From positions 1-52,865 of the forward strand of contig CAZBKM010000018.1 of the NCBI GenBank assembly GCA_964492485.1: a stretch of DNA of 52,865 nucleotides, read 5' to 3'. Source of the DNA: UBA5336 sp964492485. Its GTDB lineage: Bacteria > Pseudomonadota > Alphaproteobacteria > Caulobacterales > Hyphomonadaceae. The notes beneath the pieces were generated by a model. It was given only the letters and a program-made list of their open reading frames with translations, searched no databases and was not told the origin of the DNA. Both the position numbers and the translations under genes were made by a program. This document shows, one piece after another, positions 1-9,081 of this stretch. How positions within the stretch are numbered: the stretch's first letter is position 1; the number at the start of each line of letters is the position of its first letter.

Positions 1-42
1 CAGGACCGCGACGCGATGAGGTCGGAGAGCAAGTCAGAATGA
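1..42 (+). CDS. 3' end of an unidentified upstream gene (partial)
   Basis: The first frame is open from the window edge and ends at a TGA at 40-42, leaving the tail QDRDAMRSESKSE. The stop shares an ATGA overlap with the next gene, as many real gene pairs in this window do, which is the main reason to believe the frame. Position just upstream of nuoG suggests a nuoF-side gene of the complex I operon, but thirteen residues cannot identify it. Confidence 0.4.
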   Translation, partial: QDRDAMRSESKSE

Positions 43-269
43 GTCGTTTTACGTTTGAATATGATCGTGAAGCCGATGCGGGCCGTTTTCGCCTCCTTGA
101 TGAAACGGCGTATCGAAGTCGCTATGATTCCTCGTCAGAGGTTCGCCCAGGGGTGATTCTCGATCTGGATGAGGACGGCAAGCTGATTGGCATTGAGATC
201 ATTGGCGTCTCAAAGGCGGCCCCCGACCTGCTGCCCGACAGTGAAGCCGTTGATACGGCCGCTGAATAA
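39..269 (+). CDS. DUF2283 family small protein
   Basis: A 76-residue soluble protein. The N-terminal pattern FEYDREADAGRFRLLD and the later GVILDLDEDGKLIGIEI match the short beta-rich DUF2283 fold, whose members have a conserved aspartate-rich turn before a GIEI strand. The biochemical function of the family is not known to me. The start overlaps the preceding stop (ATGA) and the stop overlaps the next start (TAATG), so it is probably co-translated with both neighbours. It lies in what looks like the complex I operon, though nothing in the protein suggests iron-sulfur or membrane binding. Family assignment is by recognition of the pattern only. Confidence 0.75.
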   Translation: MSRFTFEYDREADAGRFRLLDETAYRSRYDSSSEVRPGVILDLDEDGKLIGIEIIGVSKAAPDLLPDSEAVDTAAE

Positions 270-691
270 TGGCCATCTGGCGACAAATCCTGACGGCGCT
301 CTGGTGCGCGATGCTGGGCGGGACGGCACTGTTCCTGCTGCGTGAAACGCTTCTGCCGGTCCTGCGGAACGGGGCGTCGTTGACAGACCTGCCCGCGGAG
401 ATGCTTGTGCTCTTCGGATGCGTGGCGGGTGTGGCGCTCTTCAGCTTTGCGGCGTTTTTCTGGGTGCCGCTTCTGATCGGTTCTGTCGTCTCGCTTTTCG
501 TGCTGCTGGGGTTCGGGTTCTTCCAGCTTCAGGACATGTTCGGCTTCGACAATCTGCGTGAGGTGGGTGCGGGCTGGATGGTGCTGGCGGGCGGCATGAT
601 GATCGTGCCGAGTCTCGCCTTCGTGATCTGGGATCACAGCGAGCGGAGCCGCGCAAGAGAGGCGCAAAGATCCGTGCACGAGCAGTTCTGA
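269..691 (+). CDS. Small hypothetical membrane protein
   Basis: A 140-residue protein with about four hydrophobic segments (near residues 8-25, 45-65, 68-90 and 105-122) and a charged C-terminal tail rich in Arg and Glu. I recognise no family. The start overlaps the stop of the DUF2283 gene by one base, and nuoG follows after a gap of about 130 bases. Its place in the nuo cluster suggests a membrane accessory or assembly role, but that is only inference from location. Codon use and GC content look like the neighbours, with no sign of recent transfer. Confidence 0.7.
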   Translation: MAIWRQILTALWCAMLGGTALFLLRETLLPVLRNGASLTDLPAEMLVLFGCVAGVALFSFAAFFWVPLLIGSVVSLFVLLGFGFFQLQDMFGFDNLREVGAGWMVLAGGMMIVPSLAFVIWDHSERSRAREAQRSVHEQF

Positions 692-820
692 AGCGGGGCA
701 GAGGGTCGCCCTGTCACTTTGGCACAGCCCGCTCGGCGGTTTCACGCGCTAGGGTGTTGAATTCATCTGCCAATGGGCGCAAAGCGTCCCGAAACGCGTT
801 TTCCGAAGTGCGAGCGAGAG

Positions 821-2923
821 ATGTCCGACGACCTTTTCAAGCTGAACATTGACGGCCAGGAGATCGAGGTGCCGCGCCACTACACGCTGATGCAGGCGTG
901 TGAGGAGGCGGGCGCTGAGATTCCCCGCTTCTGCTACCATGAGCGCCTGTCAGTGGCCGGCAATTGCCGCATGTGCCTGGTGGAATGGGAAGGCGCGCCG
1001 AAGCCGATTGCGTCGTGCGCCCAGACCGTTGGCGACATGCGCATGAACCGCGACGGCTCGCCGCCGAACATTAGGACCGGTTCCGATTATGCCCGCAAGG
1101 CGCGTGAGGGTGTGATGGAGTTCCTGCTCATCAATCACCCGCTCGACTGTCCGATCTGCGACCAGGGCGGGGAATGCGACCTACAGGACCAGGCGGTTGC
1201 CTATGGCCGCTCGGGGTCGCGCTACACGCTGAACAAACGTGCGGTCGAAGACAAGTACATGGGTCCTCTGGTCAAGACGATCATGACCCGCTGCATCCAG
1301 TGCACCCGTTGCGTGCGCTTCGCAGCCGAAGTGGCCGGTGTCGAGGAGATCGGCATGATTTCGCGCGGCGAGAACGCCGAGATCACCACCTATCTGGAGG
1401 AGTCGCTCTCATCGGAGCTGTCGGGCAACGTGATCGACCTGTGCCCGGTGGGTGCGTTGACCTCGAAGCCCTATGCCTTCAACGCCCGGCCGTGGGAACT
1501 GCGCAAGATGCCGTCGATCGATGTGATGGACGCCATGGGTGCGGCCATCCGCGTGGACGCGAAGGGCGATGCCGTCATGCGCATACTGCCTCTGATCAAT
1601 GAAGAGGTGAACGAGGAGTGGATCAGCGACAAGTCCCGCTTCGTGTGGGACGGTCTGCAGCGTCAGCGCCTCGACCGACCCTATGTGCGCGAGGGTGGCC
1701 GATTGCGCCCGGCCCGCTGGGACGAGGCCTTCGATGCCGTAACCAGGGCCTTTGAGTCACCCGAACGCGTCGGCATGATCGCAGGCGACCTCGTGGAGGT
1801 GGAGCAGGCGAAGGCGGCCCTCGACCTGGCCCGCTCGCTGGGGATCGCCAGTACCGACTGCCGCCCGGCCGGAGCGGCCTATGGAGCGGACGGTGTGCGC
1901 GAACGCTACATCCTCAATCCGACCTTCATGGGCGTGGAGGAGGCCGACGCCCTGCTTCTGGTCGGCGCCCATCCGCGCCGCGAGGCGCCTGTCTGGAACG
2001 CGCGGATCCGCAAGGCCTGGCTCTGGAACGACCTGCAGGTCGCCGTGGTGGGCGAGGGGGCGGACCTGACCTATCCCTACGCCCATCTCGGTGAGACCGC
2101 AGGGGCGCTGGACGAGGTGCTCGCCGGACCGTTCGGCGATGTGATGAAACAGGCGCAGCGGCCGATGGTGGTCGTGGGCGAGGCGGCCCTTTGCGGGGAG
2201 GGGGGAGACGCGATTCTTTCCCGGGCGCTGGCCCTGGCCAATGAGGTCGGTGCAATCCAGGACGACTGGGCCGGGTTCGGCGTTCTGCACACGGCGGCCG
2301 GGCGGGTCGGTGCGCTGGATGTGGGCTTCGTGCCGGCCGCGGGCGGCGCCGATACCGCAAGCATGTTGTCGGGCGCCGTGGACACGCTGGTGCTGCTTGG
2401 CGCCGATGAGGTGGACCTGGCCGGCGTGCCGGACACGACCACCGTGATCTATGTGGGTCACCATGGCGATGCCGGGGCCTCGCGGGCGGACGTGATCCTG
2501 CCATGTGCCGCCTACACCGAGATGATGGCCACCTATGTCAACAGCGAGGGGCGCGTGCAGATGACCAACAAGGCCGTTCAGCCCAAGGGCGAAGCCCGTG
2601 AAGGCTGGGCGATCTTCCGAGCCCTTTCGGGGCGCCTCGGCAAGCCGCTGCCTTATGATTCGGCGGATGCCCTGCGTGAGGTCCTGCGCAAGGGAGATGG
2701 CGAGACGGCGAGTGTCTTCGCCGGTCTGAATTTTGCCCCGGGTGCGTTGGGGGCGGCCGCACTGCGCGCGCCCGTGGCGGCCTCCGGTCCGCTTCCCCAG
2801 CGGCGCCTGACGTCGCCGGTGACGGATTTCTACCTTACCAATCCGATCGCGCGGGCAAGCAAGACCATGGCCGAATGTTCCCAGCACCAACAGGGCCTTG
2901 AAACCCCTGTGGCTGCGGAGTAG
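821..2923 (+). CDS. nuoG: NADH-quinone oxidoreductase subunit G
   Basis: The large iron-sulfur subunit of the complex I peripheral arm, carrying electrons from the NADH side toward quinone. The 700-residue product has an N-terminal ferredoxin-type [2Fe-2S] domain (Cys at about 38, 49, 52 and 66), the HPLDCPICDQGGECDLQD segment (about 106-123) with the His-ligated cluster, the CIQCTRC motif (about 158-164) with CPVGAL near 208, and a long molybdopterin-oxidoreductase-like C-terminal region without a visible cofactor. I chose the ATG at 821 (MSDDLFKLNIDG) because the family begins about there and a purine-rich GCGAGAG precedes it. An in-frame ATG at 773 would add 16 atypical residues. nuoH starts ten bases downstream. 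Confidence 0.96.
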   Translation: MSDDLFKLNIDGQEIEVPRHYTLMQACEEAGAEIPRFCYHERLSVAGNCRMCLVEWEGAPKPIASCAQTVGDMRMNRDGSPPNIRTGSDYARKAREGVMEFLLINHPLDCPICDQGGECDLQDQAVAYGRSGSRYTLNKRAVEDKYMGPLVKTIMTRCIQCTRCVRFAAEVAGVEEIGMISRGENAEITTYLEESLSSELSGNVIDLCPVGALTSKPYAFNARPWELRKMPSIDVMDAMGAAIRVDAKGDAVMRILPLINEEVNEEWISDKSRFVWDGLQRQRLDRPYVREGGRLRPARWDEAFDAVTRAFESPERVGMIAGDLVEVEQAKAALDLARSLGIASTDCRPAGAAYGADGVRERYILNPTFMGVEEADALLLVGAHPRREAPVWNARIRKAWLWNDLQVAVVGEGADLTYPYAHLGETAGALDEVLAGPFGDVMKQAQRPMVVVGEAALCGEGGDAILSRALALANEVGAIQDDWAGFGVLHTAAGRVGALDVGFVPAAGGADTASMLSGAVDTLVLLGADEVDLAGVPDTTTVIYVGHHGDAGASRADVILPCAAYTEMMATYVNSEGRVQMTNKAVQPKGEAREGWAIFRALSGRLGKPLPYDSADALREVLRKGDGETASVFAGLNFAPGALGAAALRAPVAASGPLPQRRLTSPVTDFYLTNPIARASKTMAECSQHQQGLETPVAAE

Positions 2924-2932
2924 GCGGGCGCC

Positions 2933-4006
2933 ATGAGTTCCTTCATCGAACAGAACGGTGCCCTCTGGGGCAGCCTGATGGTGGTGGGTCAGATCGGCCT
3001 GTTCATGGTCGTGCTGCTGATCGCGCTGGCCTTCCTGCTGCTCATGGACCGGAAGGTCTGGGCCGCCGTCATGTGGCGCAAGGGACCGAATGTGGTGGGC
3101 CCGTTCGGCCTGCTGCAATCCTTCGCCGATTTCGGAAAGTTCCTGCTGAAGGAGATCGTCATTCCGGCGGGAGCGAACAAGACGGTGTTCCTGCTCGCGC
3201 CGATCCTGACGACGACGCTGGCCTTCGTGGCATGGGCCGTGGTGCCCGTGGCGCCTGGCTGGGTCGTGGCCGACATCAATGTGGGCGTCCTCTACCTGTT
3301 CGCCATCTCGTCGCTGGGTGTCTATGGCATCATCATGGGCGGATGGGCGTCGAACTCGAAGTATCCTTTTCTGGGGTCGCTGCGTTCGGCCGCGCAGATG
3401 GTGTCCTATGAGGTCTCCATCGGCTTCGTGATCGTGACCGTGATCCTGCTGGTCGGCTCCATGAACCTGACCGACATCGTGAACAACCAGGGCGGCGGGA
3501 TCTGGACCTGGCACGCGCTCAGCCTGAACTACCTGCCGCTGACGCTGGTCATGTTTCCGATGTTCGTGATCTTCTTCATCTCCGCGCTGGCGGAAACGAA
3601 TCGCCCGCCCTTCGACTTGCCCGAAGCCGAATCGGAGCTGGTGGCGGGCTATCAGGTCGAGTACTCCTCAACGCCCTATCTGCTGTTCATGCTGGGCGAG
3701 TATCTCAACATCGTCCTGATGTGCGCCCTCATGACCACACTGTTCCTGGGTGGTTGGCACGGGCCGGTGCCGCTACCCGATCTCGCGGCAAATGTGCCGC
3801 CACTGCTCAACAATCTGGCCGGCCTGTTCTGGTTCTCGGTGAAGATGCTCCTCTGCTTCTTCATGTTCGCCATCGTCAAGGCGATGGTGCCGCGCTACCG
3901 GTATGACCAGCTAATGCGTCTGGGCTGGAAGATTTTCCTGCCCACCTCGCTGGCCGCTGTCCTGATCGTGTCGGCCTATGTCGTCTATATGGGAGTCCAG
4001 GCATGA
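2933..4006 (+). CDS. nuoH: NADH-quinone oxidoreductase subunit H
   Basis: Membrane subunit at the junction of the peripheral and membrane arms, forming much of the quinone chamber. The 357-residue product has the family features: an N-terminal helix followed by LLMDRKVWAAVMWRKGPN, the loop FISALAETNRPPFDLPEAE (about residues 216-234) that lines the quinone site, and about eight transmembrane helices. Length is normal for alphaproteobacteria. It ends in an ATGA overlap with nuoI, pointing to translational coupling. Confidence 0.97.
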   Translation: MSSFIEQNGALWGSLMVVGQIGLFMVVLLIALAFLLLMDRKVWAAVMWRKGPNVVGPFGLLQSFADFGKFLLKEIVIPAGANKTVFLLAPILTTTLAFVAWAVVPVAPGWVVADINVGVLYLFAISSLGVYGIIMGGWASNSKYPFLGSLRSAAQMVSYEVSIGFVIVTVILLVGSMNLTDIVNNQGGGIWTWHALSLNYLPLTLVMFPMFVIFFISALAETNRPPFDLPEAESELVAGYQVEYSSTPYLLFMLGEYLNIVLMCALMTTLFLGGWHGPVPLPDLAANVPPLLNNLAGLFWFSVKMLLCFFMFAIVKAMVPRYRYDQLMRLGWKIFLPTSLAAVLIVSAYVVYMGVQA

Positions 4007-4488
4007 GCCTCGTGCAAACCGTCCGCGGTGCCCTTCTGACGGATTTCATCAGCGCGTTCGGTCTCGCCTTCGCCCAGATGTTCCGTCGCAAGGCGACCGT
4101 GAACTATCCGTTCGAGAAAAACCCGCTGAGCCCCCGCTTCCGTGGCGAGCATGCGCTGCGCCGCTATCCGAATGGCGAGGAACGCTGTATCGCCTGCAAG
4201 CTGTGCGAGGCGGTCTGTCCGGCCCAGGCGATCACCATCGAAGCCGAGCCGCGAGAGGATGGCTCCCGCCGGACCACGCGCTACGACATCGACATGGTGA
4301 AGTGCATCTATTGCGGCTTCTGCGAGGAGGCCTGTCCGGTGGACGCCATCGTCGAGGGGCCGAACTTCGAATTCGCGACCGAGACGCGTGAGGAACTCTA
4401 CTATGACAAGGACCGGCTGCTGGAGAATGGCGACCGGTGGGAGCGTCTGATCGCAAAGAATCTGGAACTCGACGCGCCTTACCGCTAA
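4003..4488 (+). CDS. nuoI: NADH-quinone oxidoreductase subunit I
   Basis: The ferredoxin-like subunit carrying two [4Fe-4S] clusters that pass electrons toward the final cluster near quinone. The 161-residue product has two classic CxxCxxCxxxCP motifs: CIACKLCEAVCP at about residues 62-73 and CIYCGFCEEACP at about 101-112. It starts inside the nuoH stop (ATGA). A gap of 103 bases with a strong hairpin separates it from nuoJ, an unusual break in an otherwise tightly packed operon. Confidence 0.97.
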   Translation: MSLVQTVRGALLTDFISAFGLAFAQMFRRKATVNYPFEKNPLSPRFRGEHALRRYPNGEERCIACKLCEAVCPAQAITIEAEPREDGSRRTTRYDIDMVKCIYCGFCEEACPVDAIVEGPNFEFATETREELYYDKDRLLENGDRWERLIAKNLELDAPYR

Positions 4489-4550
4489 GAGGCGCGTCAT
4501 CGAGGGGGTCCGCGCGCGTCCTGCGCCGGGCAGACATGCAAGACCGGGCA

Positions 4551-4566
4551 GGGGGCGTCCGCCCCC
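4551..4566 (+). other. GC-only hairpin between nuoI and nuoJ
   Basis: GGGGGC and GCCCCC form a perfect six-pair stem with a GTCC loop. It lies 26 bases before the nuoJ GTG in the only sizeable gap within the core nuo genes. No T-run follows, so it is not a standard intrinsic terminator. It could be an mRNA processing or stabilising element, or chance in GC-rich DNA. Confidence 0.5.
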
Positions 4567-4591
4567 GGAATGAGGCTAAGGGGCCGGCGAC

Positions 4592-5185
4592 GTGGACGTT
4601 ATTGCATTCTGGATCCTGGCGGTGATCGTCGGAACCTCGGCGGTGTTCGTCATCGCCGCGCGCAATCCGGTACACTCGGTTCTCTGGCTGATCCTCAGCT
4701 TCTTCACGTCGGCTGCGTTGATCCTGCTGGTGGGCGCGGAATTCCTCGCCATGCTGCTGGTGGTCGTCTATGTGGGCGCCGTCGCGGTGCTGTTCCTTTT
4801 CGTCGTGATGATGCTGGATGTGGATTTCGTCGAGCTGAAGCAGGGCTTCCTCGCCTATCTGCCCTTCGGCGTTCTGGTCGGCGCAGCCTTCTTCGCAGAA
4901 ATCCTGATGGTTTCGCTGGCCGGCGGCAGTCCGACGCTGACGGCGCCGGAGGCTTCCCCCGGCGCGGACACGAACGCCGAGGCCATAGGGCGCGTGATGT
5001 ATACCGACTATCTCCTCCTCTTCCAGCTGGCGGGGCTGATCCTGCTCGTCGCCATGATCGGCGCCATCGTGCTGACGCTCAGGGCCCGGCCCGGCGTGCG
5101 GCGCCAGAACGTCGCCGCCCAGACGGGCCGTCGGCGCAAGGACGCGGTCGAGCTGCGCGATGTCAAACCCGGACAGGGGATCTAG
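4592..5185 (+). CDS. nuoJ: NADH-quinone oxidoreductase subunit J
   Basis: Small membrane subunit of complex I whose third helix undergoes conformational change during coupling. The 197-residue product shows about five hydrophobic helices and the typical GAEFLAMLLVVVYVGAVAVL segment in the third helix (about residues 48-67). The C-terminal 35 residues are basic and hydrophilic (RRQNVAAQTGRRRKD). The start is a GTG, with AAGGGG about 13 bases upstream. nuoK begins three bases after the stop. Confidence 0.95.
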   Translation: MDVIAFWILAVIVGTSAVFVIAARNPVHSVLWLILSFFTSAALILLVGAEFLAMLLVVVYVGAVAVLFLFVVMMLDVDFVELKQGFLAYLPFGVLVGAAFFAEILMVSLAGGSPTLTAPEASPGADTNAEAIGRVMYTDYLLLFQLAGLILLVAMIGAIVLTLRARPGVRRQNVAAQTGRRRKDAVELRDVKPGQGI

Positions 5186-5188
5186 CCG

Positions 5189-5497
5189 ATGGACCTGACA
5201 CTGTATCACTATGTCGGCCTCTCGGCCCTGCTGTTCACCATCGGCGTCGTCGGCATCTTCGTGAACCGCAAGAACATCATCGTCATCCTGATGGCGATCG
5301 AACTCATCCTGTTGTCGGTGAACCTGAACCTCATCGCGTTCTCGGTGTTCTCCGGCACCATCGTCGGACAGATCTTCGCCATGCTGGTGCTCACGGTCGC
5401 CGCCGCAGAGGCCGCGGTCGGGCTCGCCATCCTGGTGGTGTTCTTTAGAAACCGGGGCGACATCGCCGTGCAAAACATCGATTTGATGAAGGGCTGA
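5189..5497 (+). CDS. nuoK: NADH-quinone oxidoreductase subunit K
   Basis: A three-helix antiporter-like (MrpC-type) subunit of the complex I membrane arm. The 102-residue length is typical. Family landmarks are LYHYVGLSALLFTIGVVG at the start, the glutamate in MAIELILLSVNLNLIAF (about residue 36) and the second glutamate in AAAEAAVGLAILV (about 72), both part of the proton path. It lies three bases after nuoJ and four before nuoL. Confidence 0.97.
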   Translation: MDLTLYHYVGLSALLFTIGVVGIFVNRKNIIVILMAIELILLSVNLNLIAFSVFSGTIVGQIFAMLVLTVAAAEAAVGLAILVVFFRNRGDIAVQNIDLMKG

Positions 5498-5501
5498 TCC
5501 G

Positions 5502-7598
5502 ATGCTGCCCGACATCCTCCTGATCTTCATCGTTCTCGCGCCGGGGCTCGCCGCGCTCAGCGGTCTGATCCACAAGCAGATCGGCGACGGCGCGGTGATG
5601 ACGCTGACCACGGTCACGGTGCTTGCCGCCGGAGTCCTGTCGCTCTGGCAGCTTTTTGCCTACACGTTTGCCGGCGGCCACAGCGACGATTATGGCGCGG
5701 GCGGCCCGCACGTCATCACGCTGATGAACTGGATCGACGTGGCGGGATTCAGGGCGGACTGGGCGATCCGTGTCGATGCATTGTCCATCGTCATGATGGC
5801 GGTGATCACGTCGGTCTCGGGCCTCGTGCACCTGTATTCCTGGGGGTACATGTCGGAGGATCCCCACCGCGCGCGCTTCTTCGCCTATCTGTCGCTGTTC
5901 ACCTTCGCCATGCTGATGCTGGTGGTCGCGGACAATTTCATCCAGCTCTTCTTCGGCTGGGAGGGCGTGGGGCTCGCCTCGTATCTGCTGATCGGGTTCT
6001 GGTACACGAAGAAGGCGCCCAATGATGCGTCCATCAAGGCCTTCGTCACCAATCGGGTCGGCGATTTCGGCCTCGCGCTGGGCATCATGGCGGTCTTCCT
6101 GGTTTTCGGGACAGTGGAGTTCGCGCCGATGATGGAGGCGCTGCGTGCCAATGCCGAGGTCACGCCGCTGGCCCTGGCTGCACCCGCGCCCGCGCGCGAC
6201 CTGGTGCTCCCCTTCCTGTCCATGGAGGTGCCGGCGCTGGAGCTCATCGCGGTGCTTCTGTTCATCGGTGCCATGGGCAAGTCGGCCCAGTTCTTCCTGC
6301 ACGTCTGGTTGCCCGATGCGATGGAGGGGCCCACGCCGGTGTCGGCGCTGATCCATGCCGCGACGATGGTGACGGCAGGCGTGTATCTCGTGTGCCTGTT
6401 GTCGCCGCTGTTCGAATACACCGTTGCCGCTGCGGGTCTGGTGACGGTGATCGGGGCGGTCACGGCGCTCTATGCCGCGACGGTCGGTCTGGCCCAGAAC
6501 GACATCAAGCGCGTGATCGCCTATTCGACATGCTCGCAGCTCGGCTACATGTTCTTTGCAGCCGGTGTCGGGGCCTACGAGGCGGCCATGTTCCACCTCT
6601 TCACCCATGCCTTCTTCAAGGCGCTGCTGTTCCTTGGCGCCGGGTCGGTCATCCATGGCGTCCACCATGAACAGGACATGCGCCGCATGGGCGGGCTCGC
6701 CCGGTTCATGCCGCTGACCTATGGCGCGATGATGTTCGGGACGATCGCCATCATCGGTCTGGGCTATCCCATGGTGTGGGGCTTTTCGGGCTTCTTCTCG
6801 AAGGATGCGATCCTGGAAAGCGCGTTCTCGGCCGGGCTTTCGGGCGTGCCCTATGCGGAGATGGCGTTCTGGTTCGGGCTTCTGGCGGCCGCGCTGACCA
6901 GCTTCTATTCCTGGCGCCTGGTCTACATGACCTTTCACGGACCCTATGTCGGCGCGCAGCACCTGCACGCCGGGGAGGACGACGCGCACGCCCATCATGA
7001 CGACCACGGACAGTCTGGCGATCCGCACGAATCGCCCTGGGTTATGCTCCTGCCTCTGGGGCTCCTCTCGGTGGGTGCGGTCTTTGCGGGCTGGGTCTTC
7101 TACGATCCCATGTTCCACCATGGCGAGGGATTCTGGGGGCAGGCGATCCACCGTGCCGCCGACAATCACGTGATCCATGACATCGACGATCTGAAGAAGA
7201 GCCATGTCTGGGTCTTCTGGGCACCGCTCATCGTCACGCTGGCGGGCTTTCTGCTGGCGACCTTCACCTACCTGTTCAACCGGGGCATCGGAAAGGCGAT
7301 CGCCTCGACGGGCGGTCCGCTGCATTCGCTGCTCTACAACAAGTGGTACTTCGACGAGATCTACCAGGCGACGCTGGTGCGCGGGTCGGCCGCCCTGGGC
7401 GATCTGTTCTGGAAGACGGGCGACGGCCGGGTGATCGACGGCCTCGGACCGAACGGTCTTGCCAGTCTCAGCCGCTGGAGCGCCCGCCGCCTCTCGGCGA
7501 TGCATACCGGCTATCTCTACCATTACGCATTCGTGATCATTGGCGCGGCGATCCTGTTCGGGGCCGTGCTCTATTGGCGGGCCGGAGGGGCAGGCTGA
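5502..7598 (+). CDS. nuoL: NADH-quinone oxidoreductase subunit L
   Basis: The distal antiporter-like proton-pumping subunit of complex I. The 698-residue product has the expected many-helix core, with the GWEGVGLASYLLIGFW segment (about residues 150-165), the lysine-bearing GKSAQFFLHVWLPDAMEGPTP and the long C-terminal amphipathic helix region. A hydrophilic insert rich in His and Asp lies at about residues 485-513 (DDAHAHHDDHGQ), and similar His-rich loops occur in other alphaproteobacterial NuoL proteins. The stop overlaps the nuoM start (TGATG). Confidence 0.97.
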   Translation: MLPDILLIFIVLAPGLAALSGLIHKQIGDGAVMTLTTVTVLAAGVLSLWQLFAYTFAGGHSDDYGAGGPHVITLMNWIDVAGFRADWAIRVDALSIVMMAVITSVSGLVHLYSWGYMSEDPHRARFFAYLSLFTFAMLMLVVADNFIQLFFGWEGVGLASYLLIGFWYTKKAPNDASIKAFVTNRVGDFGLALGIMAVFLVFGTVEFAPMMEALRANAEVTPLALAAPAPARDLVLPFLSMEVPALELIAVLLFIGAMGKSAQFFLHVWLPDAMEGPTPVSALIHAATMVTAGVYLVCLLSPLFEYTVAAAGLVTVIGAVTALYAATVGLAQNDIKRVIAYSTCSQLGYMFFAAGVGAYEAAMFHLFTHAFFKALLFLGAGSVIHGVHHEQDMRRMGGLARFMPLTYGAMMFGTIAIIGLGYPMVWGFSGFFSKDAILESAFSAGLSGVPYAEMAFWFGLLAAALTSFYSWRLVYMTFHGPYVGAQHLHAGEDDAHAHHDDHGQSGDPHESPWVMLLPLGLLSVGAVFAGWVFYDPMFHHGEGFWGQAIHRAADNHVIHDIDDLKKSHVWVFWAPLIVTLAGFLLATFTYLFNRGIGKAIASTGGPLHSLLYNKWYFDEIYQATLVRGSAALGDLFWKTGDGRVIDGLGPNGLASLSRWSARRLSAMHTGYLYHYAFVIIGAAILFGAVLYWRAGGAG

Positions 7599-9079
7599 TG
7601 GGCGGATTTCCAATCCTCACGGCCACGGTATTCCTGCCGCTGGCCGGTGCGTTGCTCATTCTCCTTGTACGGGCGGCAACGCCCCAGGGTGCCGATCCCG
7701 ATGGGCGCAAGGTCCTCACCGCGGGTCTGGTGATCTCGCTGGCGACCCTGGTCGCAGCCATCGCCGCGCTGTCGGCCTTCCAGCCCTCCGTCGACGGATA
7801 TCAGCTCGTCGAGGATATCGCCTGGTACGGGCCGATCCGGTACAAGCTGGGCGTCGACGGCCTCTCGATCATGCTGATCCTGCTGACGGCGATCCTGATG
7901 CCGATCTGCTTCGTGGCCAGCTATGGGTCCGTCACCCACCGCGTCACCGAGTATACCGTGGCGTTCCTGGTGCTCGAAACGTTCATGATCGGCGTCTTCT
8001 GCGCCCTGGACCTTGTGTTGTTTTACGTCTTCTTCGAGGCCGGGCTGATCCCGATGTTCATCATCATCGGGGTGTGGGGAGGGAAGAACCGCATCTACGC
8101 GTCCTTCAAATTCTTCCTCTACACCCTGCTCGGATCGCTCTTCATGCTGGCTGCTGTGGTGTACATGTATCTGCGCGCCGGCAGTTCGGATATCGAGATC
8201 CTGGAACAGACGGCCTTTGCGCCGGCGGCCCAGACCTGGTTGTGGCTCGCCTTCTTTGCGTCCTTCGCGGTCAAGTTGCCGATGTGGCCGGTCCATACAT
8301 GGCTGCCCGACGCCCACGTGCAGGCCCCGACGGCTGGCTCCGTCATCCTGGCGGGCATTCTCCTGAAGATGGGCGGCTACGGCTTCCTGCGCTTCTCCCT
8401 GCCGATGTTCCCCGACGCCAGTGCGCTGTTCCAGCCGATGATGTTCGCCCTCTCGGTGATCGCCATCGTCTATGCGTCGCTCGTGGCCTGGCGCCAGACC
8501 GACATGAAGAAGCTGGTGGCCTACTCGTCGGTCGCCCATATGGGGTTCGTGACGCTCGGCGTGTTCAGCTTCAACGAGGTCGGCGTACAGGGGGCCGTCT
8601 TCCAGATGCTGTCCCATGGACTGATTTCCGGGGCGCTGTTCCTGATCGTCGGGGTGGTCTACGACCGGGCGCACACGCGCGAGATCGCCGATTATGGCGG
8701 GCTCGTGGGCCGGATGCCGGTCTATGCCGGCCTGTTCATGCTGTTCACGATGGCGAATGTCGGCCTTCCGGGCACATCCGGATTCGTTGGCGAGATCCTC
8801 ACCATGGTGGGTGGCTTCCAGGCGTCGACCTGGGCTGCGGCCGGGGCTGCGCTGGGGGTGATCTTCTCGGCGGTCTACATGCTGACCCTGTACCGGCGCA
8901 CCGTGTTTGGCGAGCTCAATCCGGAGCGGGCCGCCATTACCGACGTCAATGCCAAGGAGCTCGTCTGCCTCGTTCCACTGGCGATCGGCGTCGTCCTTCT
9001 GGGTATCAAGCCGTCGCTCGTCTTTGACATCACCGAGGGCGCATCCGCCCGCGTGCTCGCCCTGATGGCGGGAGGCTGA
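7598..9079 (+). CDS. nuoM: NADH-quinone oxidoreductase subunit M
   Basis: The middle antiporter-like proton-pumping subunit of complex I. The ATG at 7598 overlaps the nuoL stop and gives MGGFPILTATVFLPL, a normal first helix and a 493-residue protein of usual family length. Visible landmarks are the essential glutamate in VFFEAGLIPMFIIIG, the lysine segment AVKLPMWPVHTWLPDAHVQAPT and the GYGFLRFSLPMFP loop. nuoN begins two bases after the stop. Confidence 0.97.
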   Translation: MGGFPILTATVFLPLAGALLILLVRAATPQGADPDGRKVLTAGLVISLATLVAAIAALSAFQPSVDGYQLVEDIAWYGPIRYKLGVDGLSIMLILLTAILMPICFVASYGSVTHRVTEYTVAFLVLETFMIGVFCALDLVLFYVFFEAGLIPMFIIIGVWGGKNRIYASFKFFLYTLLGSLFMLAAVVYMYLRAGSSDIEILEQTAFAPAAQTWLWLAFFASFAVKLPMWPVHTWLPDAHVQAPTAGSVILAGILLKMGGYGFLRFSLPMFPDASALFQPMMFALSVIAIVYASLVAWRQTDMKKLVAYSSVAHMGFVTLGVFSFNEVGVQGAVFQMLSHGLISGALFLIVGVVYDRAHTREIADYGGLVGRMPVYAGLFMLFTMANVGLPGTSGFVGEILTMVGGFQASTWAAAGAALGVIFSAVYMLTLYRRTVFGELNPERAAITDVNAKELVCLVPLAIGVVLLGIKPSLVFDITEGASARVLALMAGG

Positions 9080-9081
9080 CC

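Noticed and set aside
6960..7045. His/Asp-rich stretch in NuoL as a novel metal-binding domain
   Set aside because: Low-complexity His-rich loops at this place occur in other alphaproteobacterial NuoL proteins, and no ordered motif is visible.
5445..7613. Open frame of 722 codons antisense to nuoL, and similar long antisense frames opposite nuoG, rnj, proS, dnaE and dxr
   Set aside because: Their products are rich in Arg, His, Gln and Pro with no recognisable domain, and each lies opposite a clear conserved gene. GC-rich codon use creates such shadow frames.
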